Positions 44,670 to 62,872 of a DNA stretch of 64,000 bases are shown here, piece by piece. This stretch comes from Cheilinus undulatus (taxonomy: Eukaryota > Chordata > Actinopteri > Labriformes > Labridae), in NCBI RefSeq assembly GCF_018320785.1, contig NC_054877.1:37966151-38030150 (forward strand), written 5' to 3'. The stretch's first letter is position 1; each line of letters starts with the position of its first letter. The notes beneath the pieces are model-generated. The model saw nothing but the letters and a program-made list of their open reading frames with translations. It did no database searches and had not been told where the DNA came from. Made by a program: the position numbers and the translations under genes.

Positions 44670-45084
44670 TTTATTTATTTATACAACATTACTCTTCACT
44701 TCTTGCCAGTATTTTACAAAAAAGCTTAACTTGAAACCACAGAAAGGTAGAATTTCATTTATACCTGCAAAACAGTCACAAAAACTTAGCACTGACACAT
44801 TACATGGCAGTTTCCTTGACTAGATGCCAAACAGCAAACTAGAGGAAAAAGAGCAGTCTATTTACATAAGTCGCTTTGAATGAGAAACATTTTTTTCTTC
44901 AAGAGCCTCAGAATAGTCTGTACAAAAGAGCTGGTAAACTCAAAACAAGTCTTGTAACATTTCATATGCTACTGTTGGTTATGTGTTGCATATGAGGGAT
45001 CAAACACACTTTTAACATCGTCTTTTAAGTTTAACATGTTTTATAGAAAGGGAGGGCTTCAAAGCAGAGGGCTGAATCGAGAAT
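44670..45084 (-). terminator. mcm6 3' untranslated region and poly(A) signal
   Basis: Reverse-complement AATAAA hexamers at 44,670-44,675 and just beyond, inside 'attttatttatttata', are the first after the mcm6 stop. They suggest a 3' UTR of roughly 0.4 kb. Confidence 0.5.
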
Positions 45085-50987
<5,903 letters not shown>

Positions 50988-51102
50988 TCTGAAAATCTGT
51001 CAAACTGCGAACAAAAATCACAAAAAGTGTAAAAAGTTGACCAGATCCTGACAACAGCTCAGACACCCACCGCACTCTGAAGTCCCGACTGCAGAGTGAC
51101 TG

Positions 51103-51193
51103 TTTCGCGCGAAAAATGGGGCACGTGATCTTTGGCGCGCCATTTACTACCAATCAGCGAAGCTATTCTAATATTCTATAGCTAGTGGCCAAT
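51103..51193 (-). promoter_or_regulatory. mcm6 promoter: E2F sites, E-box and CCAAT boxes
   Basis: A perfect palindromic E2F site TTTCGCGCGAAA is at 51,103-51,114, about 115 bases upstream of the mcm6 ATG. A second E2F-type TTTGGCGCGCC is at 51,131-51,141, an E-box CACGTG at 51,122-51,127, and CCAATCAG boxes are at 51,150 and 51,189. E2F control is established for mammalian MCM genes, and paired CCAAT boxes are common in cell-cycle promoters. Motifs are seen directly; regulation is inferred. Confidence 0.8.
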
Positions 51194-51655
51194 CAGGAGC
51201 GACAGAGTCAAATGACGAGCCTCTTCTGTTGCTTCGGTGGTTCGCTTCCGGTTTCAGGATTGTGACGTTCACTGAGAAACTTGTGAAGGAAAATGAAATA
51301 TTGATCATCGCGTCTCTTTACACGTGAAATTATCACAAATGCAACACAAACAGGAAGTAATACATAAACTGTTTGAATCAAAAAAATATTCCGTTTGTCT
51401 TATAACAAGGCTGTCATTCATCTTGTTTCGTATTTGCCACCATAAACTAAGAAAAGCTTCCCCGAGAAGAACACGAGGTTCGGATTTGTCTTGAAATCAG
51501 TGTTGCAACACAATATTGTAAATGTATGTCATTTTAAATCGAACTTTCAGATAGTACTGAAAACTAGAAAGTAACTTTGTGGTTTGTGTCGACTTGGCGC
51601 CCCCTTGTGAACAAAGTGTTTCCACTGATTGATGAGGCTCTTGTACCCATAGACG

Positions 51656-52222
51656 AGGGGTGTCAAACTCAATCACAGCAGGACCGGATTCTGGTTTAGG
51701 TCTCACCTGAGGGCCTAACAGGGTCAACATTTAACCATAACTATCAACCCCATTTTCATCAGTGATAACATATGAAAAAACAAAACAAAACAAAAAACAG
51801 CACTGATGATAAATCATTTAGAGATTCAAAAAAGTAAAAAATGATAAGTTTAAAGGCTGAAATCTGAGATAAAAAATCAAATTCATTAGTTCAAAAGATC
51901 AGAACACGATATTAAAAATAGAAAAAGAATGTTTTAAAGAGCAAATGTACAAAGAGAAAGTTTAAATCATAAGTTTGAAAAGTCAAAAAATGAGATCAAA
52001 TTTGAAACCATGAGTTTAAATGTCAAAATATGACTTAAAATTTTAAACTGTGAGCATGATAGTTCAAAATGTGGGACTAAAAAGCCAAAATTAAGAGTTG
52101 AAAATGTCAAAATACAAGATAGAATTCAAAATGATGACTTAAAAGTTAAAAATATGATTTGAATTCAAAATTGGGAGTGTAAAATGTCAAAATATGAGAA
52201 AAACTGAAGTTTTGACACCTGT
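51656..52222. mobile_element. hAT-like non-autonomous element with internal degenerate repeats
   Basis: Left end 'aggggtgtcaaactcaatca' and right end 'gaagttttgacacctgt' are inverted repeats. The interior from about 51,820 to 52,200 is made of imperfect units such as 'aaaagtcaaaatatgagat'. Related to 6,224-6,900, with the internal units in the opposite direction. Confidence 0.6.
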
Positions 52223-52945
52223 CATAATATATGTATGGTACACTACGTGCACATTCAGATACAGTGCAACAGAGAAACAACTTTTTTTTTTTCATTGTTT
52301 AAAATACTAATAATTATTATAAGCCTATGATTGTAAATTTACTATATATTTTTTTTATTTTAACACACTGTGTAAAATCTGTTTTTCTTGTATTAAACTT
52401 ATGCTGTAACCTTCCTGATCTGAAAAAAAAAATCAGATTCCTTGTGTCTCAAGCTGCTTTAGCTGTAATTTAAAAAAAAAAAAAAAAATCAGAAAAAACA
52501 TGGGCGAATACAGGGTAAGAGGGAAGAGAAGAAGGGAGAGGAGGAAAAAAAATCTAACAGGAAAATACTGGAGAGAAAAGTGAGAGGGCTTTTCTTTTTT
52601 GTGTTTGTGTTTTTTTTAATTTATCTATTTTTTTTCTTCCCCCTCCCCTTATCTTTTTTCAATCAATTTATCTTGCCCCATCTGATCTATTGTGGATCCA
52701 AGACATTTACACAGGACACATAAACAGGTGTTTATTCAAAATTGAATGTGATCAACGAATTGAAAATCATAACGGATTTGGGAGTTGAAATCAGCCTCCA
52801 TTATGTCTAAATGTAAAAGATCGGTCTTGAGGCAAAGCATTCTGTACCATGTATGTACCATGCCTGCAAAAAATTTCAATAAAAAAACTTGAATTCCACA
52901 AAAAAGAAAAGAAACTCATAATGGAGTAAAAAACATAAATTGCCA

Positions 52946-53441
52946 TTAAAGGGGACATATTTTACTCTTTTTAAGACAAGTTCATCTTGCTCTCAGAGGT
53001 TTGTTGCTGAAAAAGCTCTCCAGTATAGGATTTTTGCAAGTTTAAAAAAAAAAAACCCTGTTTCAGCCCTGCTTAGAACAAGCTGTTTCTGTGTCTGTGG
53101 CTTTGAATGTTAATGACCATGCCCCTCTCAGGAATTGGATGTAGCTCTCCTGATCCTCCTCTCAGCTGACAGCTGAGAGGAGGGTCGAGAGGAGGGCAGA
53201 ACTTTCTTCCAAGCGGGGAAGGCCAACCGAACCTGGGGGCGGAGTTAACTCCCCACATGACATCATGAGGGGAAAATCTGAGAACGGCTTGTTTCAGCAC
53301 ACGTTTTCTGAAAGGTGAAGAAAGAGAGGGGGTGAGTGAATGGATTTTTCTATTACTTCAGGGGATTGTGGACAGGCCGGGGGCACACATTTTTGTTACA
53401 AAGCCTGAAAAAGGGATTTTTGCATAATATGTTCCCTTTAA
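52946..53441 (-). mobile_element. TTAA-flanked non-autonomous DNA element, copy 2
   Basis: It starts TTAAAGGGGACATATTTTAC and ends 'gcataatatgttccctttaa', both ends carrying TTAA. Its reverse complement is collinear with 12,758-13,244 (for example 'tgcccccggcctgtccaca'). Flanks and inverted termini are better preserved than in copy 1. No coding capacity. Confidence 0.8.
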
Positions 53442-54799
53442 CCGGCCTTCCTTGTATTTCACAATAACACAAGAAGGTCACAGGATGGTGCTGTTTCTCA
53501 AATGTTTGATGCCATCTGTAGGCCTGTTGCTCAACTCTTTCCTGCTTAGTGCAGTTGCATCAATGACAACTCACAGCTCACCAAAGCACACTTTTATTTA
53601 TTTACCTTTAAATGAGCTTTTGAAGTTTCAAGGGACTAAATAAAGAAGGAAGGACAGTGAAAAAATGGATTTCTGAGGCGATACAAACAAACTTAAGTCA
53701 ACCTTCAGTTCAGCACGGATGAGTTAGTGTTTCCCCTTTGTGACCACTGAAGGGCTGTGACGACTCATGATTCAATAAAATGCAGCTTTGAGATACTCTC
53801 AACCCTCTAAATCAATCAAATGCTCACTGCAGTAAAAAAATATTCATCTATATCTATATAAGGTCTTTAATGTTTCCAATCAAGCAGTTTGTTATTCAAT
53901 TTCTAAAGTGCATACTTGATAATATTGCCTAAAGACATTTACATGTTGAAGTAAACTTCAATCACATTGTAAAACTAAATATGCACAGTGTTTTATTTTG
54001 AAAAGCACAAAAATAGGCCAAGGAGCTACAATTTTCAAGAGGTTTAAATAACTGAAGAGTCAATTAGGAATGTCCTCCATGTTGAAAGTATCAGACAACT
54101 TCATTAGAAATACAAAGAGCATTTTAGAGTATCTTATTCAGTGACAAATAAAATGCAGCATAAAAAAATCAAAACCAATTATGTGGAAAAAAGATCTCAA
54201 ATGAATACATATGAATAAGCATACTGATTACTAAGAAAAACAGGAAAATCGTCCACTTCTCTAGCACTAATGTGCTCACATATTATGTTACTGTCTATTG
54301 TAGTAACACTTTGCTTTAAACAGTTCATATTGATGCATATCCTGGAGAAAATGTTGCCCAATTACAAAATAAATCAACAGCAAAGATGTAGAACATGCTG
54401 GAGAGGAGGTCTGAATGACTGCTCTTCAACAAAACACTTAAGACTAAACACTACAAGAAACACCCCGGTGTCCTGCTGTCATCCTGCTCGACCTCAGCAA
54501 TATTTCACACACTTAACCGCTACATCCTCCTCCTTCCCCTGAGAAAACCAGCTGGCTCTGCATTCATCCAATGTCCCTATCGTTGCAAAGATTCCTCCCA
54601 GAGGAAGACTAAAACTATAAAGGGTAGAAATGACTAAAAGCCATTTCATCTAAAGATTAAGACTGAGATTAAAATTGAAAATAGCTACCAAAATAAACAC
54701 TGCTCCTAAATTATGATTTATTGATGGTATCAATGCATGTGTGTCAGATCAGTAGTAGCAGTGCTAGCATGTGTCCCATCTCATAGTTTCCTCATTTTG

Positions 54800-55692
54800 G
54801 AGCTGAAAAGAGTGCCAAGCAATTTTGGGGTTTTGCTGTTGGAATTATTTATTTTTGCCCATTTTTGCCACTTTCAACCAACATTTTTTTGCCACTGTTA
54901 ACCAGTTTTTGATACTTGTTATCCAATTCTTACCATTTTTAACCCCTTTTAAACGCTATTTCAATTCATTTTGCAAATTTCAACCCGCATTTTACCAAAT
55001 GTTGCCCTTTTTCATTTATACTTGCCTCTTTTGACCAATTTTTTGCCACTTTTAAAACCCTTTATCACCACTATTTCCATCCATTTTGCCACATTTAACC
55101 CAAATTTAACCAATTTTTTGCCACTTATGTATTCTTGCCTCTTTTAACCCCTTGTCATCACTATTTTCATCTACGTCTGGCACTTTCAACACGCATTTAC
55201 CCAATATGCCACTTTTTACTCATTCCTGCATCTTTTATACATTATTTGTGACATTTATTTTACCACTGTTTTTGCCACTGTTAACCCGCTTTAGACACTT
55301 TTTTAAATCAATTTTTCACCACTATTTCCATCTATTTTCCCACTTTCAACTAACATTTAACCAATTTAGGGAATTTCACTTATTCTTGTCTCTTTAACCA
55401 ACCTTTTTGTCCATTTGTGCATCTTTTCACAGTTATTTAATTTTTTCCATTAAAGCTGCTTTAGTTTCTTCTACTTCAATGTTTGGCATCCTGAAGTTTG
55501 TGCATATTATGGCTTATCTTTGAAGTCTGATGTTATTTTCCTGATGGTTTACTTTAGTGTACCCATCTACATTGTCAGTATTACTGAAAAAAGAGTCCAT
55601 GATTTTGCAGACCTCTATGGCCCCCTGACTTGGCTGGTCTCCCAGAAACCCTCCCCTTCATCCCCCTGTATGGGTGGCCATGCTCACCTAAG
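54800..55692 (-). mobile_element. Non-autonomous element filled with a degenerate minisatellite, copy 2
   Basis: Reverse-complement relative of 27,213-28,110. The end near 55,692 ('gggtggccatgctcacctaa' on the plus strand) matches its start. About 54,830-55,430 is a field of imperfect units such as 'ttttgccacttttaacccat'. Plus-strand frames of 69-81 codons here come from the repeat. Ends approximate. Confidence 0.55.
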
Positions 55693-56679
55693 ATCTTTAG
55701 CAATCTATTCATGTAAATATCATTATTTCTGGGAGCAGTCTTGGTCATTTGGAGGCCCCCGGTAAAGACTGATAAAAAAAAAAAAAGGAATCATAGTGCG
55801 TGAACAACATATTTTTTAGCATCTCTCTTCAGCTGAAGCCACAGTACTGCTGGGTGTTCACAGATCTGAGATATAAATACCCAACATTACCTGCTTATCA
55901 CCTCTTAGTGTGCATCATAACTCAACCTCACCACATCTAAACATTTATGCATATCTGTAGTTCAGGTGTAACCTTTAAAAATAAGAATATAAGATCGTCT
56001 CTGGTGCAGTAGCTGTTCTTCTGCAGCAAATCGTAGAAACAGAAATCCTCTGATTCATTAATTGAACATGTCCATGGGGATCTACCAAAATAATTACTTG
56101 ATAAAAAGTCATCTCTTTGTCATTTCTTCTTCCAGCAGTGCTTTCTTGGTCACAGAGTCTCACACCTGCCACCAGCTGTGGTTTCAGATGATATAAAGGA
56201 AGACACAGAAATGATTCACCCTTCCCACTCATTGTCTTGTTTGTTTTTGTGATTTATTAAGATGAATCAGTATCATTTCTGGTTCTTTTCATAACCAGTT
56301 ACAAACTTTTTATAGGAACTGAACAGATAAATGTCCAGGTGTCGTTTTAGTTACATAGAGGACCAAGGCAAAGACCAACATGTCTCAGTGAGACAAATTT
56401 GCCTAATATGAGGGCATTTAGGGGCTCTGCTAAGACCCATCTGTTGGTGACAGGGATCCTCCCCCTGGAACTTTCTATACCTTTGTGCTGGCGTAGCTGA
56501 GGGTGGAGACAGGATGTTTTCAAGTTGTTCATCCATCTGTCAGGGGCATTCCTGTCAACGTGATATCTCGAGAACACTTTGACAGATTTTCATCAAACCT
56601 AACAGAAATGTTCACCCTGACTGACGGAGGCACTAGGTTAAAGGTCAAGGTCATGGGCTTGTGCATATCCCTTGCTTGA

Positions 56680-57000
56680 GTACTTGACAACACCAAATTC
56701 AGGTGTTTCAATCAGACCCCTTGCCACAGGTGAATCAAATCAAGCACTTAGCCACGCAGTCTTGCAGTTTTTATACAAAATAGGTCATTCTGAAGAGCTC
56801 AGAGGCTTCAAGTGTGGTATTGTGATGGGTGCCACTTTTGCAATATGATGTTTGTGAAATTTCATCCCTGCTGGATACTCCACAGTCAGCTTTAAGTGAT
56901 ATTATGAGAAAGTGGAAGCATTTAGGAACAACAGCAACTCAACCATGAAGCAGAAGACAATGTGAAACAACAGAGCGGCGTCAACAACTTCTAAGGCATG
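56680..57000 (+). mobile_element. Tc1-like transposon fragment
   Basis: 'caggtgtttcaatcagaccc', 'gccacgcagtcttgcagttt' and 'gatattatgagaaagtggaa' follow the order of the left half of the Tc1 family seen at 22,430-23,200, truncated before the transposase core. Confidence 0.65.
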
Positions 57001-58279
57001 GTGAATTATTAATCAATCAAATTTTATTGATGTAGCACCTTAAAACAAATTCAACTGCAGTTCACCGTGCTTTAAAAGAGAGTATCTTGATGCTGTTTAA
57101 TTCTTTTTTGGACCCTTTTTTATGTTAAAAAAAACACACATTGAAAGTCATTTTAGACTCAATCCTTACACTTGGAACATGAGGTCTCAACCTTTGTCTG
57201 TACCATCCTGTCTTTGTGTTTCTTTAACAGTTAATAAACACTTCATAACAGACAGTAGAGGTTATTTAATGTCTTATAGCTTTACAGTATAGCTGTACAG
57301 TACTACAAAGGTTTTCAGAATAATGCCTATTGTTAAGGACTGATTGGCAGCCACTGGGCATCTTTTGAGCTCTCTCAGACGTGACAGCCAAAGGATTTCC
57401 TACACGTACGTGAGAACATCTGAATCATCAGGAGCCGCTGCAGCGTTCAGTCCCATGGCCACCTGTGCCAAACCAACTGTGATTTCTCCTCTATTATTCC
57501 ATTAATTTCTATTTTTTTCCCACATCGTTCTCACGTCTCCACCTGCTGAGGTCAACACAAACACTCCTTCAGGCTATTGGTTTCACCTGTCACATTGTAT
57601 GAATCAACCAGGAACAAAGGAGGAAGTTATTGCAGGCCATTTGGACTCAGCCCAATCTCTCTCTGCCTCTTTATTTCTCCTTTTGTCCTGACCTCTGGTG
57701 TTCCCACGATTGTTCAGCAGCAGGAAACTCAGTCTGTCTGAATATGAAGGAGCTGACCATCTGTAGACACACACTAATGCAGACACATACACATAAAACC
57801 ACTCATGCTCACATATAAACACCACGAGTGTCAATATGCTGGGTAAAAAACATAAACCTTCCAAACTGTTGAGTCTCACCATTAGTAGCATTATCACTGT
57901 TACATACATTTTCTTATCATATAATCTTGACTTAAAGCTCGGATATGGATCAGACATTCTCTGGTTACTCTCCTGCATGTATTTGTAGGGTGATCCCCGA
58001 GCAGCTGAATGAAACCAGTTTGGGCATAGAGATCAAAACTCTGATGTGTGGTAAAAGGTGAAAACAAGACAGTGGGAGCAAACATTTACAAGAGCAGGAG
58101 GATATGACGGAGACTGATGGTTTTAAAATATTTTTCCTCCTGGTGTTTTTGTATTTAGACGGTTATTTCACTGTTTAGACTGTGCACATGAACACACGAC
58201 TCGAAACAAGAGCAGCAACTATCTGAAGGGCTGGCAATTAAGTTCATTAATGCTCACATGCGCTGTGCAATGCAAAGGG

Positions 58280-58299
58280 GTTGGGGGGGGGGGGGGGGG
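58280..58299 (+). repeat. Poly-G run
   Basis: A nearly uninterrupted G tract ('ggttggggggg', about 18 consecutive G, then 'catctg') stands in AT-rich intergenic DNA. Length in the genome may vary or be miscalled. Confidence 0.85.
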
Positions 58300-58689
58300 C
58301 ATCTGCAGCTCTGAATTAACCTGAAAATAAATGAAACCTCAGCAGTGTTATATCCTCAATATAATAAATACAAATGCAAGATCCCTGTTACAGAATTAAT
58401 GAAGAAGATGAATATAATAAAGATATATTTACAGCAGAGTATATTTTGTTAAGCATGTCCACTGATATTATTTAACATATGCATCATGGTGGTAAAAGTT
58501 GGTACAGTGTGCTGACTTACTTGAATTCAGTGGCATGCCATTACTAGACTGGTGTGCATGCAGTAATCACAAAATTCTGCACTGTAGAGCAACTTAAGAA
58601 GTACATCAAGAATAAATGGAAACAAATCCCAAGTTTATGTTGTCTGTTGGACAACAGTGACAAGAAGTTATAGACTGTTGCTGTATTAT

Positions 58690-59955
58690 ATCATATTAAA
58701 TACCTATATATTATATACTGCCCATTGCATCATATTTATTGCACCACACACCATCGCGTTGTTTCATCTTGTATTGTATTAAATGGTAATGGATCATGTT
58801 GTATCACATCTCATTGCATGGTTTTGTATTTTATCATATTGTTAGTCATTGCATCATATTGAATCACATCATAAAGTTATGTATTTTTATTATATAAATG
58901 GAACTGTCTTGCATCATTTCATATTGTACTGCTTGTACTTTATCATGTCAGCTTGGATTGTTACTTATAGAGCCCTATTTTATTTTTGTATTTTTTCATA
59001 TTGCATCGTATTGTATTGCATTGTATGGTATAGCATGGTATGGTACAGAGCTGTATGGTATGTAAGGTACCATATGATATAATCATATTGCATCACATCA
59101 AATTGTATCATAGCTTATTATATGGTGGTACGGAATTGTATCATATGGCATCATATCATCATCTATAGTATTGTATCGTATCGTATAGAATGTTATGGTA
59201 TGGTACCTCATCACACTGCATTGTACCGTATTGCATTGTGTTGTGGTAGGGTATGGAATGGTATTGTATTGCATTGCATTGTACTGTTTTGTACTTGATC
59301 ACATCAGTTTGGATTGTTACTTATAGAGGCCCATTTTATTTCTTTATTTTTAATTGTTTTGTATCGTATTGTGTTGTATCGTAACATATCGTATCGTATT
59401 GCATTGCATCATATTGCATTGCTTCACATATTTAGTGGAATGGTATGTTATGGTATCACATTCCATCACATCTTATAGAATGGTATGAAGTGGTAACGCA
59501 TCACATCATATCTTATAGAATGGTGTGATATGGTATGGTGTGGCGTGGTATAGTATCACATTGCATCACATCGTTTCATATTAGATCTTATGGAGTTGTA
59601 TGTATGGTATGGTATTGTATCACATCAAATCTATATTGTTTAGTATTTTATGGAATACTTTGGTATCATATCATATTGTATCACAATATATTGTTTCTTA
59701 TGGTATGTTTTAGTATGGTATGGTGTGGAATAGTTTAGTATGGTATGGTATGGTATGGTATTGCATCGAATACAATCATATGATATCTTATGGCATGGAA
59801 TGTTATCGTTTTCATATCGTAATGTATTTGATTGTATCATATCACATCGTGTTGGATGCATCATATCATATAGTGTCTTATTGTGTCATATCACGTTGCA
59901 TCGTATCGCACTGAATCCTATTGTATCATATCTTATTGTATGGTATTGTAAAATA
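58690..59955. repeat. Degenerate TATGG / TATCG / TATTG pentamer field
   Basis: About 1.3 kb of imperfect five-base steps such as 'tatggtatggtatggta', 'gtatcgtatcgta' and 'attgcattgcat', interrupted by 'catatcacatc' variants. A longer repeat is visible within it: 'cagcttggattgttacttat' at 58,950 recurs at 59,306 ('cagtttggattgttacttat') with flanking similarity, so a unit of about 355 bases was duplicated. Reading frames of 60-77 codons here are by-products. Confidence 0.8.
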
Positions 59956-61575
59956 CCGTCTTGTGACCTCTAGAGTTCTAATCCTTATGTGTATGTTTTC
60001 CAATGTAAATATGTTCTTGGCTGTGTAATTTTTTTCATGGATATATTTATATCTTTTTGTCCTATTTTACCTTTTTCACCTCTGCTCAGACTTGAAGCAT
60101 GGAAAAAGAATAACTGATTGGTTCATTATAATGTTTTCTCTCATGATAAAGAATAATATCCTACCTTCTTATTCTGTGAAACAGATTTAAACTCAAATTC
60201 TACACCATTATACACACACTATTATCATTATGCCTGATCCCCTCCAGCCTTTTCTTTCTCTATCCTGGTTTATTTTGTAGCTCACTCTGTGGTGTGAGCT
60301 CAGAGCCGCCGGGGTGTTTGATTGTTTTAGCTGCTTGTTTTTCCTAAAATGAGCCGCAGGAAGTCTTTCCTGTTTTGAATACACTATGAATAGAAGAGAA
60401 GTGTGTATCCTTGTGTGTGTAGGTTTGTGTATGTGTTGTGGAAAGAGAGAGAATGACAGGGAGAGATTCAAAAATATGAAAACTTATATGCAGGTTTTTG
60501 TCTTCATTGGCTGTGATTGTAGTGATTCAACACACTAACTCTGTTAATACAAATACATTTAAGCTTCAGGATGCAGAGACAGTGATGAACAAAGTTATAC
60601 AAACACCGTGAGGACTTCATTGTGATGCTAAATTACTGTATTCTTCCTTTTCGTCTCTTAAAGCCCTCCTCTTCATCCTTCTCCTCTTAGCCCGCAGGAA
60701 ACAGGACACAGTAAACTTCCAGCTTCTGTTTCTCTCACTTCCAAGTGGAAGGAGGCATGTGGGAAGCACTTTTAGTGTGTGTGTGTGTGCATTGAAGCCA
60801 TGTAAAAATGGACCTCCTGACCCCTCATGCTCCCTTCTTTCTCCCACGTAGGAGAAACAAACTGTTTATATCATCAACATAAATCTGACCTGCTCCCACA
60901 AAACAAACACATCCACACGTATTTGCCCTCTCTCACACACTCTGAATGATGCACATGTGAGTCAGATACACCTGGCTTTCACAGGTCTAACTTTCAAAAG
61001 GCACGGTTTCATGTCTCTAAAGAAACTTGCTCACGCTCTGGATCAGTGGACTCAGATGGCCATTAGCTGACTGACTCTGAATCAACACAGTGCGCCTGAT
61101 CAGGATGGAGATTAGATGAGCAAATCACACAATACCAATTGATTTCCACACTTTCTCCAAACAATCTGTATCTGTAAACCATCTACTTTAATCCCCAAAG
61201 CACACCCAAACACCAGTGGCACTTCCAAATCCAAAGTTTGGAATAATGTAGCAGCTTTCTCCAACAACTAAACCCCAAACAAGACCGAAGAGAATTGATT
61301 TGAGCTTGTTATTTTTCCTTTTCCACCTTTCCTGTCCCCAGTTTCAGTCTGTTTTCTGTGATAAAGCTGAAATGCCTTCATCTGCGTTTCATTATTTTGC
61401 TTTATGAAGCGCTGGTGTTATTGGGCCTTAATGAGGCCACACTTTATCTCTTTATTAGGGTGGAATTTGATGTCAAATGGTTAACTACAAGAAAGGATTT
61501 CACTGTTTCACTCAGGAAGCAACAATCTAAATCAGTACAAGAAGACATGTTCACACGTGAGGGTATTTTGAATAT

Positions 61576-62872
61576 TTTATTAAAAACAACAGTAAAAAAA
61601 GAGGCACAGCAGCACAAACACGACTAAAAACAGTATTCACAAGAGAAACATCACAGTCATGAGCCAGCAGACTGCTCCTTATTTTCTCAAATACTTTGTT
61701 AAAAACTTTTAAACACTTACACTTACATTTACAGTATGTACATATAAAGGACCACTTCAAAAATCTTTCTTTGGTTTGACAAAGTATGTATATGCATTGT
61801 ATTTGTTTTGTTTTATTGTAAAGGACATTTCTCCCAACTAAATACTTTCAATTAGGTGTTTTGTTGCCAAAACTGGTTTAGATAAAAATAAGATTCAGTA
61901 ATTGTCATGGAGTGAAAATGTGATAAAAACAAGTTTATGTGCATTTAAAACAACAGAATACTTATACTGTGTACCCTTGCCCCTACCACTTAGCTCGCCA
62001 ACGTTTTGCACATTGACATCTAGGTTTGTCCTGATTCTTGTTGGAACTGAGAGATAGGATGAAGTGCTCAGGCTACGTTGACCTTCAAAGATTTTCCAGC
62101 GGCCAACTCCAAAGCAAGTGTTATGGAAAACCTCCAAAAGTACTTTTTGAATCATCTGCAAGATTTTAAAATTACTGGTATTAATGTCCAGTACTGGCAT
62201 GTCTGTTTACATAATGCTGTCAATAACTATAATGACATATTAGGGTCTTGAAAGGTCGTCCCATTATATAGGGATAACCTTATATATAGATTTCCCACTA
62301 CCCCTGTTTCAAAGGGGTATCAAGGGATAAGGGTTAAAGTTAGAGACAGGATTGAGCCTTAAACTTGAAACTACAGATAAGTCTAATTGAAAAACCCTGA
62401 CCACATATTTTACACAACATGGCACCATCTTTCACTCTGCTGTTGGATGATGAGCCACAAAAATTCCAGCAACGTGATGTTATACCATGGCTTGTCTTGT
62501 AGGCACCAAATTAGTCATCCGTTAGGTTGAATTTGATGTGACTATTGAAATTCAATGAATACTGGAAGAGAATAGCTTCCATGCAAGAAGAGGTCCTGAT
62601 TTAAGGACATCCAGACAGGAACTCATCCCTAGGCTAAGACATAACAGTTCTGTTGTTTGAATATGAAAATTAACTTGTTTGAGTTGTACAACCAATACTT
62701 TTCTGGTTTTCTTAATCAGATGTATTTTTTGCTAAGAAAATATCTAAATAAGAGTTGGGAGAAACCATAGTATTATAGGATTGTACATGATTAATAGAAA
62801 AATGTTCATTGAAGACATTTTCACAGCAGTCTCCTGATGTTTTCCAGAGAAATGACCAGAATGAGAAAAAAA
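61576..62872 (-). other. Probable cxcr4 3' untranslated region
   Basis: No coding sequence between the cxcr4 stop and reverse-complement AATAAA hexamers at 61,812-61,817 and 61,576-61,581. The interval is AT-rich with no recognised repeat, in contrast to the DNA to its left, as expected of a long 3' UTR. End point inferred. Confidence 0.45.

Larger units (their letters stand above)
51200..61570. other. Intergenic region between mcm6 and cxcr4
   Basis: About 10 kb without a recognised gene on either strand. It holds a hAT-like element (51,656), a TTAA element (52,946), a minisatellite-bearing element (54,800), a Tc1 fragment (56,680), a G run (58,280) and a TATGG/TATCG field (58,690). Human MCM6 and CXCR4 are separated by DARS1, no exon of which was recognised here. 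Confidence 0.6.

Noticed and set aside
57604-57978. A 124-codon minus-strand frame
   Set aside because: No homology recognised, low-complexity ends, and no neighbouring exons in phase.
58849-59973. Several 60-77-codon Tyr/Trp/Ile-rich frames
   Set aside because: All fall in the pentamer repeat field and follow from its base pattern.
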